A stretch of 64,000 nt of DNA from Phycicoccus sp. M110.8 (GTDB lineage Bacteria; Actinomycetota; Actinomycetes; Actinomycetales; Dermatophilaceae), in NCBI RefSeq assembly GCF_032464895.1, contig NZ_JAWDIC010000001.1, forward strand, positions 744,001 to 808,000. Direction: 5' to 3'. Below, one piece after another: positions 16,322 to 24,746 of the stretch. The notes beneath the pieces are model-generated. The model had not been told where the DNA came from. It was given only the letters and a program-made list of their open reading frames with translations, and did no database searches. Both the position numbers and the translations under genes were made by a program. Position 1 is the stretch's first letter. Every line of letters starts with the position of its first letter.

Positions 16322-18031
16322 ATGACGTATGCCGCGCGCCACGGCCGCGACGGGTCCACGCCCGAGACCCACGGCCACGAGGACGAGCTCGTCGAGGCCG
16401 CCCAGCACTGGATCGACGACGACCCCGACCACGACACCCGGGTCGAGCTCGGTGACGTCCTCGTCCGCGCCAAGCAGGGCGACGAGGAGGCGCTGGCCGA
16501 CCTGTCGGACCGGTTCGCCGGGATGCTCGAGTTCGGGACCGCCGGGCTGCGGGGTGCCATCGGCGCCGGGCCCAACCGGATGAACCGCGCGGTCGTGATC
16601 CGCGCGGCGGCCGGGCTCACGGCATACCTCGAGGAGACCGAGCCCGAGCCCTTCGTCGTGGTCGGCTACGACGCTCGGACCAAGTCCGACGTCTTCGCCC
16701 GCGACACCGCGGCGGTGGTCGTCGGTGCGGGCGGCCGGGCCGCGGTGCTGCCGCACGTGCTGCCCACCCCCGTGCTCGCCTTCGCGATCCGCTACCTCGG
16801 CGCCGACGCCGGCGTCATGGTCACGGCCAGCCACAACCCGCCGCAGGACAACGGGTACAAGGTCTACCTCGGCGACGGGTCGCAGATCGTCCCGCCGTCC
16901 GACAGCCGGATCGCCGGGCACATCGCGCGGGTCGCGCAGGTCGCCGACGTCCCGCTCGCCGACGACGGCTGGGAGACCCTCGGCGACGACGTGCTCGAGG
17001 CGTACCTCGACGCGACCGCGCGGGTCGTCGCACCCGACAGCCCGCGCGACCTGTCGGTGGTGCACACGGCCCTGCACGGCGTCGGCAGCGACACCCTCAT
17101 GCAGGTCTTCGAGCGGGCCGGCTTCCCGGCACCGACCCCGGTGGCCAGCCAGGAGCACCCGGACGCCGCCTTCCCGACCGTGACCTTCCCGAACCCGGAG
17201 GAGCCCGGCGCCATCGACGCCGCGCTCGCCCTCGCCGAGGAGGTCCGGCCCGACATCGTCCTGGCCAACGACCCCGACGCCGACCGGTGCGCGGTCGCCG
17301 TCCCCGACGGCGGGCAGTGGCACATGCTGCGCGGCGACGAGGTGGGCGCCCTGCTCGGGGCGCACATCCTCGCCCGCGGGGTGCCGGAGGACGCCGTGTT
17401 CGCCAACTCGATCGTCTCCTCGCGGCTGCTCGCGGCCATGGCGAAGGACGCCGGCATCCGCCACGAGGAGACCCTCACCGGCTTCAAGTGGATCTCGCGG
17501 GTCGAGGGGCTGCGCTACGGCTACGAGGAGGCGCTGGGCTACTGCGTCGACCCGGCGACGGTGCGGGACAAGGACGGCGTGAGCGCCTGCCTGCTCATGG
17601 CCGAGCTGGCCGCCACGCTCAAGGCGCAGGGCCGCACCCTCACCGACCTGCTCGACGAGCTCGCGGTGAAGCACGGCGTCCACGCCACCGACTCGTTCTC
17701 GGTGCGGGTGGCCGACCTGTCGCTCATCGGCACCGTGATGGCGCGGCTGCGCGAGCAGCCCCCGACCGACGTCGGTGGGACCGCCGTCGCGCGCGCCGAC
17801 GACCTGGCCACGGGCAGCGAGTCGCTGCCGCCGACCGACGGCCTGCGCTACCACCTCGAGGACGGCAGCCGGGTCATCGTCCGGCCCTCCGGCACCGAGC
17901 CGAAGCTCAAGGTCTACCTCGAGGTGGTCGAGCCGGTCGCCGACGAGGAGGCCCTGGACGAGGCCAAGGCCGCCGCCGCCGAGCGCCTGGCGGCCCTGCG
18001 CGAGGCGATGTCGGCGCTCACCACGCCCTGA
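16322..18031 (+). CDS. Phospho-sugar mutase (phosphoglucomutase/phosphomannomutase superfamily)
   Basis: Interconverts 1- and 6- (or 1- and 5-) phosphosugars through a phosphoserine. The 569-residue length and GTAGLRGAIGAGPNRMN fit the PgmB/PMM-2 branch rather than the shorter AlgC branch. The catalytic serine is Ser170 in TASHNP, the metal loop is NDPDADR, the sugar-specificity loop is ETLTGFKW, and the phosphate-binding RPSGTEPKLKVYLE is near the C-terminus. Directly behind PNP, it may serve as a phosphopentomutase linking ribose 1-phosphate to DeoC. That role is inference. Confidence 0.92.
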   Translation: MTYAARHGRDGSTPETHGHEDELVEAAQHWIDDDPDHDTRVELGDVLVRAKQGDEEALADLSDRFAGMLEFGTAGLRGAIGAGPNRMNRAVVIRAAAGLTAYLEETEPEPFVVVGYDARTKSDVFARDTAAVVVGAGGRAAVLPHVLPTPVLAFAIRYLGADAGVMVTASHNPPQDNGYKVYLGDGSQIVPPSDSRIAGHIARVAQVADVPLADDGWETLGDDVLEAYLDATARVVAPDSPRDLSVVHTALHGVGSDTLMQVFERAGFPAPTPVASQEHPDAAFPTVTFPNPEEPGAIDAALALAEEVRPDIVLANDPDADRCAVAVPDGGQWHMLRGDEVGALLGAHILARGVPEDAVFANSIVSSRLLAAMAKDAGIRHEETLTGFKWISRVEGLRYGYEEALGYCVDPATVRDKDGVSACLLMAELAATLKAQGRTLTDLLDELAVKHGVHATDSFSVRVADLSLIGTVMARLREQPPTDVGGTAVARADDLATGSESLPPTDGLRYHLEDGSRVIVRPSGTEPKLKVYLEVVEPVADEEALDEAKAAAAERLAALREAMSALTTP

Positions 18032-18064
18032 GGCCGCTCACCGGGGCCTGAGCCCTCCGTCCGG

Positions 18065-18556
18065 CTAGGACTTCCGCCAGAACCGCTTCCTGCCTCCCGA
18101 CGCCTCAACCGGGTCGGGGGACGGCGCCACGGGGTCGGCGTCCCGGACCACCTGCCGGTCGCCCTCGAAGTCCTGGGCCTCGCCCTCGAGGGCGACCAGC
18201 AGCAGGCTGACGAAGTGGCCGGCCCCCTGGTCCCCCGTGACCGCCTCGAGCTCCACCTGCCCGTCCTCGACGAGGAAGTGGAAGGCGTCCAGGTCCGACA
18301 GGCGCAGCTCGGTGATCCAGACCGCCTCGAGAAAGCTCGACACCTGCCGCGGGCGCGTGCCCGGCCGGTACCGGACCAGGGCGACCAGCAACCGCTCGGG
18401 GTCGTCGGTGACCTCCACCTCCACCTGCGCGAACATCACGCTCGAGACGAGCCGGCGTCGCAGCCGGGCCGCGGCGTCGTCCAGCGGCGCACCGGAGGCG
18501 GGCGGCAGGTTGTTCGTCACCGCCTCACGGAGCTGCAGGAATTCCGCGCGGTCCAC
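18065..18556 (-). CDS. Uncharacterised YbjN-like protein
   Basis: A 163-residue acidic cytosolic protein with no membrane segment. The alternating alpha/beta pattern, with MFAQVEVEVTDDPERLLVALVRYRPGT and a C-terminal strand pair (AFHFLVEDGQVELEAV), resembles the YbjN/type III secretion chaperone-like fold. The tail is basic (GGRKRFWRKS). GTG 18556 is the most plausible start although no good ribosome site is seen. It is convergent with the sugar mutase and divergent from the receiver gene. Confidence 0.6.
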   Translation of the reverse strand: MDRAEFLQLREAVTNNLPPASGAPLDDAAARLRRRLVSSVMFAQVEVEVTDDPERLLVALVRYRPGTRPRQVSSFLEAVWITELRLSDLDAFHFLVEDGQVELEAVTGDQGAGHFVSLLLVALEGEAQDFEGDRQVVRDADPVAPSPDPVEASGGRKRFWRKS

Positions 18557-18760
18557 GCGGGCGAGCGTGCCCGACTTGGGCGGAAACGGCAATGGTGTCC
18601 ACCGCACGGCGCGTCGCCCGGCGTCGACGGCCGCGCGGCCGGCCGACGGGGAAGATGCAGCGCGCGGAACCGGCCGATCCCGGGCCGCGGCGCCATAGGG
18701 TTGCGGATGACCTGGTCCGGCCGTGCCCGGGGACGGACAGCTGCTCGGGAAGGACCGGCG

Positions 18761-19123
18761 ATGAAGGTTCTCGTGGTGGAGGACGACATGGACATCCAGG
18801 ACCTCGTCGTGACCCTGCTCACCCGTGACGGGCACACGGTGGTCGCCGAGGCGGAGGGCTGGGACGGCCTGGCCGCCGCGCTGGCGCAGGCACCCGACCT
18901 CGTGGTCCTCGACTGGATGATGCCGGGCATGAGCGGGGTCGACGTCTGTCGCGCCCTGCGTGCCGACGCCCGCACCAAGGACGTCCCCGTGCTGATGCTC
19001 ACCTCCAAGGCGCAGGAGGCCGACATCGACCAGGCGTTCACGGCCGGAGCCGACGACTACATGGTCAAGCCGTTCCGCGGGCGCGAGCTGGTCAGCCGGG
19101 TCCGCGCCCTCGCCACGCGCTAA
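18761..19123 (+). CDS. Stand-alone response-regulator receiver protein
   Basis: A 120-residue CheY-like receiver without output domain. The acidic pocket is Asp8/Asp9, the phosphorylation site is Asp51 in VVLDWMMPG, and the switch residues are Thr81 and Lys103 (MVKPF). ATG 18761 follows an AAGGA ribosome site. No histidine kinase gene is adjacent, so the phosphodonor and target are unknown. An HtrA-like protease follows about 120 bp downstream with its own start region. Confidence 0.9.
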   Translation: MKVLVVEDDMDIQDLVVTLLTRDGHTVVAEAEGWDGLAAALAQAPDLVVLDWMMPGMSGVDVCRALRADARTKDVPVLMLTSKAQEADIDQAFTAGADDYMVKPFRGRELVSRVRALATR

Positions 19124-19240
19124 CGGCATACCGCCGCCACCGCACCCACAGCGACCGCTCAGGCTCGGTACAGCCGGGGTCCACCCGCGAGGTGTGTCGT
19201 GGGGTCCATCGATCCCCGACCCGAACCGCAGGTGACCCCG

Positions 19241-20512
19241 ATGCCAGCCCTCCGCCGCTCCATCGCCCTCTCCCTCGTCACCGCCGGCGCCCTGGCGGCC
19301 GGCGCCGTCGGCTACGGCGGGTACCAGCTGGAGAGTGCCCTCCGGGCCTCGAACGGCACGGTCGCGGTCGGCGGCACGAGCGCCGGCACCGAGCCCGCCC
19401 GATGGGGTGGTGGCCGGTATGCCGGGGACTCCGGCGCGTGGGACAGCGACGGTTGGTGGGGCGCCGGCAGCGACGGCACCGGTGCGGGCGGCTCCGGCAC
19501 GGACGGCTCCGGCACCGGTAGCTCCGGCACGGGCAGCCCCGGCACCGGCAGCCCCGGCACGGCCACCGCCGCCGGGACGACGACCGAGGCAACGGCCCGG
19601 CAGCTGCGCGGAGTCGTCGACATCGTCACGACCGTCGACTACGGGCAGTCCCAGGCCGCCGGCACGGGCATCGTCCTCACCTCCGGCGGTGAGGTGCTCA
19701 CCAACAACCACGTCGTCGACGGCGCCACGACCATCACGGTGACCGTGCTCTCGACGGGCCGCAGCTACGTCGCCACCGTCGTCGGCACGAGCCCGACCAA
19801 CGACCTCGCAGTCCTGCGCCTGCGCGGCGCGAGCGGGCTCACGACGGCACCGATGGGCACGTCGTCGTCGGTCGCCGTCGGGGACGCGGTCACCGGTGTC
19901 GGCAACGCCGGCAACGATCCCGGCACCGCCGCGGCGAGCGGCACGGTCACGGCCCTCGACCAGCAGGTCACCGCGAGCGACGGCGACGGGACGAGCGAGA
20001 CGGTCACCGGCCTCATCCGCACGAGTGCACCGATCCAGTCCGGCGACTCCGGCGGCCCGCTGCTCGACAGCGCCGGCAAGGTGATCGGCATCGACACCGC
20101 CGCCGAGACGAGCGGTTACGCCGGCCAGACCGTCGCCGGCTACGCCATCCCGATCGACCACGCCCTCGACGTCGCGACGGCCATCCTGTCGGGCACCGAC
20201 AACGCGACCTACCACCAGGGCCTGCCGGCGTTCCTCGGCGTGCAGACCGGTGGCTCGGGCGCGTATGCCGGGTCGACCGCCGCGGGTGTGCCGGTCGTCG
20301 GCGTGGTCACCGGCTCCGCCGCCGAGCGCGCGGGCCTGCAGGCCGGCGACACCATCACCCGGGTGAGCGGGACGGCCGTCTCGTCCCAGACGGAGCTCAC
20401 CGGTGTGCTGGCGCGACGGTCGCCCGGCGACCGCGTGGTCGTGTCCTGGGTCAACTCCTCCGGGGTGGCCCACCACGCGACGGTGACCCTCGGGTCCGGC
20501 CCCGCGGACTGA
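19241..20512 (+). CDS. HtrA/DegP-like membrane-anchored serine protease with PDZ domain
   Basis: A 423-residue envelope protease. One N-terminal transmembrane anchor (residues ~8-26) is followed by a long Gly/Ser/Thr linker with GTGSSGTGSP-type repeats. The chymotrypsin-fold domain has His157 (NNHVVDG), Asp188 (NDLAVL) and Ser270 (QSGDSGGPL). A C-terminal PDZ domain spans ~330-420 (AERAGLQAGDTITRVSG). The triad is complete. ATG 19241 is selected; in-frame GTG codons at 19199 and 19232 remain possible. It would act in the envelope on misfolded or exported proteins. Confidence 0.9.
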   Translation: MPALRRSIALSLVTAGALAAGAVGYGGYQLESALRASNGTVAVGGTSAGTEPARWGGGRYAGDSGAWDSDGWWGAGSDGTGAGGSGTDGSGTGSSGTGSPGTGSPGTATAAGTTTEATARQLRGVVDIVTTVDYGQSQAAGTGIVLTSGGEVLTNNHVVDGATTITVTVLSTGRSYVATVVGTSPTNDLAVLRLRGASGLTTAPMGTSSSVAVGDAVTGVGNAGNDPGTAAASGTVTALDQQVTASDGDGTSETVTGLIRTSAPIQSGDSGGPLLDSAGKVIGIDTAAETSGYAGQTVAGYAIPIDHALDVATAILSGTDNATYHQGLPAFLGVQTGGSGAYAGSTAAGVPVVGVVTGSAAERAGLQAGDTITRVSGTAVSSQTELTGVLARRSPGDRVVVSWVNSSGVAHHATVTLGSGPAD

Positions 20513-20591
20513 CGGCCGACCCGGGCGGGACAACTCAGCGACGCGGCGCAGCCACCCCAGCGGCGCGGCGGGGGCACCCGCGCGGCCCGGC

Positions 20592-20597
20592 TAGGAT
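20592..20597 (+). promoter_or_regulatory. -10 hexamer (TAGGAT) for deoC
   Basis: TAGGAT ends six bases before GTG 20604. Confidence 0.45.
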
Positions 20598-20603
20598 TGG
20601 TCG

Positions 20604-21608
20604 GTGAGCACCTCCCCCGCCGCGGCCCCCGTCGTCGACGCGACGGCCCGCGCCCGTGACCTCCTCGGCGTCTCGCGCCTGTCCAACAGCGCACTGACGA
20701 GCTGGCTGCACGGCCTGCCCGGCGTCGACCAGGTCGGCTGCGAGGCCCGCGCCGCCTCCCTCGGCACCCGCTCGATCAAGACGACCTCGAAGGCGTGGGG
20801 CATCGACACCGCGATCTCGATGATCGACCTGACGACGCTCGAGGGCGCCGACACCCCCGGCAAGGTGCGCGGGCTGGCGTCCAAGGCGCTCACCCCGGAC
20901 GCCACCGACATGACGACCCCGCGCCCCGCCGCCGTGTGCGTCTACGGCGACATGGTCGCCACCGCCAAGCAGGCCCTCGGCACCGACAGCGGCGTCAAGG
21001 TCGCCGCCGTCGCCACCGCGTTCCCGAGCGGGCGCGCGATCATGCCCGTCAAGCTCGCCGACACCGCCGCGGCGGTCGACGCCGGGGCCGACGAGATCGA
21101 CATGGTCATCGACCGCGGCGCGTTCCTGTCGGGCGACTACCTCACGGTGTTCCGCGAGATCGCGGCCGTGAAGGAGGCCTGCGGCTCCGCGCGGCTCAAG
21201 GTCATCATGGAGACCGGCGAGCTCGTGACGTACGACAACGTCCGCCGCGCGTCCTGGCTGTCGATGCTGGCCGGTGGCGACTTCATCAAGACCTCCACCG
21301 GCAAGGTCTCGCCCGCCGCGACCCTGCCCGTCACCCTGGTCATGCTCGAGGCGGTGCGCGACTGGCGCGACCTCACTGGCGAGATGGTCGGGGTCAAGCC
21401 CGCCGGGGGCATCCGCACGAGCAAGGACGCGCTGAAGTTCCTCGTGACCGTCAACGAGGTCGCGGGCGAGGACTGGCTCGACAACCACTGGTTCCGCTTC
21501 GGCGCCTCGAGCCTGCTCAACGACCTGCTGCTGCAGCGCCAGCGCATGCGGATCGGTGCCTACTCGGGCTCCGACTACGTCACCGACGACTCCCCCAGCC
21601 TGTACTGA
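20604..21608 (+). CDS. deoC: Deoxyribose-phosphate aldolase
   Basis: Cleaves 2-deoxyribose 5-phosphate to acetaldehyde and glyceraldehyde 3-phosphate. The 334-residue protein is the longer DeoC form with an N-terminal extension. It shows IDLTTLEG, KVAAVATAFPSG, DEIDMVIDRGAFLSG, FIKTSTGK (the first Lys forms the Schiff base) and VGVKPAGGIRT (proton-relay Lys). The first aldehyde dehydrogenase gene starts 74 bp downstream, so the released acetaldehyde can be oxidised at once. PNP and a sugar mutase 4 kb upstream fit the same nucleoside route. Confidence 0.95.
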   Translation: MSTSPAAAPVVDATARARDLLGVSRLSNSALTSWLHGLPGVDQVGCEARAASLGTRSIKTTSKAWGIDTAISMIDLTTLEGADTPGKVRGLASKALTPDATDMTTPRPAAVCVYGDMVATAKQALGTDSGVKVAAVATAFPSGRAIMPVKLADTAAAVDAGADEIDMVIDRGAFLSGDYLTVFREIAAVKEACGSARLKVIMETGELVTYDNVRRASWLSMLAGGDFIKTSTGKVSPAATLPVTLVMLEAVRDWRDLTGEMVGVKPAGGIRTSKDALKFLVTVNEVAGEDWLDNHWFRFGASSLLNDLLLQRQRMRIGAYSGSDYVTDDSPSLY

Positions 21609-21682
21609 CCTCCCGCCGCGCCCACCGGCCGCGGCCCCGCCCGTCCATCCTCCATCCGCACCGAACCGAGGACACGAACCCG

Positions 21683-23131
21683 ATGGCCACCTTCGAGTAC
21701 GCACCGGCACCCGAGTCGCGTGCCGTCGTCGACCTGCAGCCCTCCTACGGGCTGTTCATCGACGGCGAGTTCACGCAGTCCCAGGGCGGGTCGGCGTTCA
21801 AGTCGACCAACCCCGCCACCGAGGAGGTCCTCGCCGAGGTCACCGAGGCGAGCGAGGCCGACGTCGACCGCGCCGTCGCCGCGGCCCGGCGTGCGTACGA
21901 GCGCGTCTGGAGCCGGATGTCCGGCGCCGACCGCGGCAAGTACCTCTTCCGCATCGCGCGCATCCTGCAGGAGCGCGCCCGCGAGTTCGCGGTGCTCGAG
22001 AGCCTCGACAACGGCAAGCCGATCAAGGAGAGCCGCGACGTCGACGTCCCGCTCGCGGCGGCGCACTTCTTCTACCACGCGGGCTGGGCCGACAAGCTCG
22101 ACTACGCCGGCCTCGGCACCAACCCCCGGCCCCACGGCGTCGTCGGCCAGGTCATCCCGTGGAACTTCCCGCTGCTCATGCTGGCGTGGAAGATCGCCCC
22201 CGCGCTGGCCACCGGCAACACCGTGGTCATCAAGCCGGCCGAGACCACTCCCCTGTCGGCGCTGCTCTTCGCCGAGGTCCTCCAGCAGGCCGAGCTGCCG
22301 CCGGGCGTCGTCAACATCGTCACTGGCGCCGGCGCCACGGGCCAGGCGATCGTCGACCACCCGGGCATCGACAAGCTCGCGTTCACCGGCTCGACCGGCG
22401 TCGGCAAGATGATCGCCCGCTCGATCGCCGGCACCCGCAAGAAGGCCACCCTCGAGCTGGGCGGCAAGGCCGCGAACATCATCTTCGACGACGCCCCCAT
22501 CGACCAGGCCGTCGAGGGCATAGTCAACGGCATCTTCTTCAACCAGGGCCACGTCTGCTGCGCCGGGTCGCGGCTGCTCGTCCAGGAGTCCATCGCCGAC
22601 GAGGTCGACAAGCGGCTCAAGCGCCGCCTGGCCACCCTGCGCGTCGGCGACCCGCTCGACAAGAACACCGACGTGGGCGCGATCAACTCCCGCGCCCAGC
22701 TCGACCGCATCACCGAGCTGACCGCGGTCGGCGAGGCCGAGGGCGCGGAGCGCTGGGACAACGGCTGCGAGCTGCCCAGCAAGGGGTTCTGGTTCCGCCC
22801 GACCGTCTTCACCGGCGTCAGCCAGACCCACCGGATCGCCCAGGAGGAGATCTTCGGGCCGGTCCTGTCGGTGCTGACCTTCCGCACGCCGCACGAGGCC
22901 GTGGCCAAGGCGAACAACACCCCGTACGGCCTGTCCGCCGGCATCTGGACCGAGAAGGGCTCGCGCATCCTCTGGATGGCCGACCAGCTCCGCGCCGGTG
23001 TCGTCTGGGCCAACACTTTCAACAAGTTCGACCCGACCAGCCCCTTCGGCGGCTACAAGGAGTCCGGCTACGGCCGCGAGGGCGGGCGCCACGGCCTGTC
23101 CGCCTACGTCACGACGGGAGACGCCAAGTGA
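21683..23131 (+). CDS. Aldehyde dehydrogenase (catalytic)
   Basis: NAD(P)-dependent oxidation of an aldehyde to its acid, probably acetaldehyde from the DeoC reaction. The 482-residue product is complete: the cofactor fold with FTGSTGVG, Glu258 in LELGGK as general base, catalytic Cys292 in NQGHVCCAG, and the C-terminal PFGGYKESGYGREGG. Its last four bases (GTGA) overlap the start of a second, shorter aldehyde dehydrogenase-like gene. The pair together resembles a split ALDH16-type enzyme. Confidence 0.94.
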   Translation: MATFEYAPAPESRAVVDLQPSYGLFIDGEFTQSQGGSAFKSTNPATEEVLAEVTEASEADVDRAVAAARRAYERVWSRMSGADRGKYLFRIARILQERAREFAVLESLDNGKPIKESRDVDVPLAAAHFFYHAGWADKLDYAGLGTNPRPHGVVGQVIPWNFPLLMLAWKIAPALATGNTVVIKPAETTPLSALLFAEVLQQAELPPGVVNIVTGAGATGQAIVDHPGIDKLAFTGSTGVGKMIARSIAGTRKKATLELGGKAANIIFDDAPIDQAVEGIVNGIFFNQGHVCCAGSRLLVQESIADEVDKRLKRRLATLRVGDPLDKNTDVGAINSRAQLDRITELTAVGEAEGAERWDNGCELPSKGFWFRPTVFTGVSQTHRIAQEEIFGPVLSVLTFRTPHEAVAKANNTPYGLSAGIWTEKGSRILWMADQLRAGVVWANTFNKFDPTSPFGGYKESGYGREGGRHGLSAYVTTGDAK

Positions 23132-24048
23132 GCCCCACCGCCCAGAGGTCCGCCGCCGCGGACACCCGCCTGGACGTCCGCAAGACCTACAAGCTCTACA
23201 TCGGCGGCAAGTTCCCCCGCTCGGAGTCCGGCCGCTCCTACGAGGTCGTCGACTCCCGCGGCCGGTTCCTCGCCAATGCCGCGCAGGGCTCGCGCAAGGA
23301 CGCCCGTGACGCCGTCGTCGCAGCGCGTGGCGCGTTCGCCGGCTGGGCCGGCGCCACGGCATACAACCGCGGGCAGGTGCTCTATCGCATCGCCGAGGTG
23401 ATGGAGGGGCGTCGCGCCCAGTTCGTCGCCGAGGTGCGCGCCGGCGAGGGCGTCACCGAACGCCGCGCGGAGGCGCTGGTGAGCGCGTCCATCGACCGCT
23501 GGGTCTGGTATGCCGGGTGGGCCGACAAGCTCGCGCAGGTCCTCGGCGGGCTCAACCCCGTGGCCGGCCCGTACTTCGACATCTCGGCACCCGAGCCGAC
23601 CGGGGTCGTGGGAGTGCTTGCGCCGCAACGGTCCTCGCTGCTCGGCCTCGTCTCGGTCCTCGCGCCGGTCATCGTCTCGGGCAACACCGCGGTGGTGCTC
23701 ACCAGCGAGCTGCGGCCGCTGCCGGCGATCACCCTGTCCGAGGCGCTGGCGACCTCCGACGTCCCCGGTGGCGTCGTCAACCTCATCACGGGCCGCACCG
23801 CCGAGGTCGCCCCGTGGATCGCCTCGCACCGCGACGTCAACGCGATCGACCTCTCCGGCGCGGCGGACGCCGACGGCGTGAGCTGGGGCGACCTCGAGCT
23901 CGCCGCCGCGGAGAATCTCAAGCGGGTCGTGCGCCCGGCCGGTGAGGGCACCGAGGCTGTCGAGCCCGACTGGACCCGCGAGCCCGACCTGTCCCGCGTC
24001 ACCGCCTTCCTCGAGACCAAGACGGTCTGGCACCCCAAGGGCCGTTGA
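23128..24048 (+). CDS. Non-catalytic aldehyde dehydrogenase-like protein (ALDH16 C-terminal-domain type)
   Basis: A 306-residue paralogue of the preceding enzyme. Residues ~20-240 follow the ALDH N-terminal fold (YKLYIGGKFPRSESGRSY, GVVGVLAPQRSSLLGLVSVLAPVIVSGNT, VPGGVVNLITG). The middle is missing: there is no LELGG Glu and no GQxC cysteine. The C-terminus returns to the usual ALDH tail (FLETKTVWHP). It therefore cannot oxidise aldehydes by the normal mechanism. GTG 23128 overlaps the upstream stop. A structural partner for the catalytic protein, as in ALDH16, is the likeliest role. Confidence 0.85.
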   Translation: MSPTAQRSAAADTRLDVRKTYKLYIGGKFPRSESGRSYEVVDSRGRFLANAAQGSRKDARDAVVAARGAFAGWAGATAYNRGQVLYRIAEVMEGRRAQFVAEVRAGEGVTERRAEALVSASIDRWVWYAGWADKLAQVLGGLNPVAGPYFDISAPEPTGVVGVLAPQRSSLLGLVSVLAPVIVSGNTAVVLTSELRPLPAITLSEALATSDVPGGVVNLITGRTAEVAPWIASHRDVNAIDLSGAADADGVSWGDLELAAAENLKRVVRPAGEGTEAVEPDWTREPDLSRVTAFLETKTVWHPKGR

Positions 24049-24647
24049 CCGCGGCCCGCGTCGTCGTCCTTGCCGGCCCCAGCGGGGCCGGCAAGTCGCG
24101 CCTCGCCGCCCGGCTGCACGACGCGCACGGGTGGCCGATCGTCCGGCTCGACGACTTCTACCGCGACGAGGACGACCCGGCGATGCCGCGCTCAGCCGAG
24201 CTCGGCATCGTCGACTGGGACCACCCCGACTCGTGGAACCGCGAGGCGGCGGTCGTCGCCCTCGAGACGCTCGTCGCCACCGGGTCGGTCTCGACCCCGG
24301 TCTACGACATCGGCCTCAGCCGGGCCGTCGGGTCGACGGTCGTCACCGCGGGACCGGACGACCTGGTCCTCACCGAGGGCATCTTCGCCGCCGAGATCAT
24401 CGCCGACCTGCGCGAGCGCGGGCTGCTCGCCGGCGCGTACTGCGTCCACCACCACCGGGCGCTGACCTTCGCCTGGCGCCTGCTTCGCGACCTGTCCGAG
24501 CGGCGCAAGCCCCCGTGGACACTGGTGCGCCGCGGGCTCGCGCTGATGCGGGACGAGCCGCGGGTGGTCGCCCGCCAGGAGGCCCTGGGCGCCCTCCCGG
24601 CCCGGGCCAGCGAGCTCGAGCCGCTGCTGTCCGCCCTGGCCCACTGA
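24045..24647 (+). CDS. Uridine kinase-like P-loop ATPase
   Basis: A 200-residue P-loop kinase. Walker A is GPSGAGKS (residues ~11-18), DDFYRDEDD is a nucleoside-kinase-like acidic motif, and VLTEGIFAAE is Walker B-like. Length and motifs suit the uridine kinase/phosphoribulokinase superfamily; the substrate is likely a nucleoside given the deoC operon, but this is not proven. TTG 24045 overlaps the stop of the previous gene by four bases (TTGA). Confidence 0.8.
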   Translation: MTAARVVVLAGPSGAGKSRLAARLHDAHGWPIVRLDDFYRDEDDPAMPRSAELGIVDWDHPDSWNREAAVVALETLVATGSVSTPVYDIGLSRAVGSTVVTAGPDDLVLTEGIFAAEIIADLRERGLLAGAYCVHHHRALTFAWRLLRDLSERRKPPWTLVRRGLALMRDEPRVVARQEALGALPARASELEPLLSALAH

Positions 24648-24746
24648 GGCGTCCGGCCTGACGCGGTGCCCGAACGCCTCCGGGAACGGCTGCGGAGTTG
24701 GTAGGTTCGCAGCACGCACGGGGTGGAGCAGGAGGGGGCAGGTCGG

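Noticed and set aside
23128-24048. Short aldehyde dehydrogenase gene as a pseudogene
   Set aside because: The frame is clean, translationally coupled and keeps both ends of the fold, which fits a maintained non-catalytic partner better than decay.
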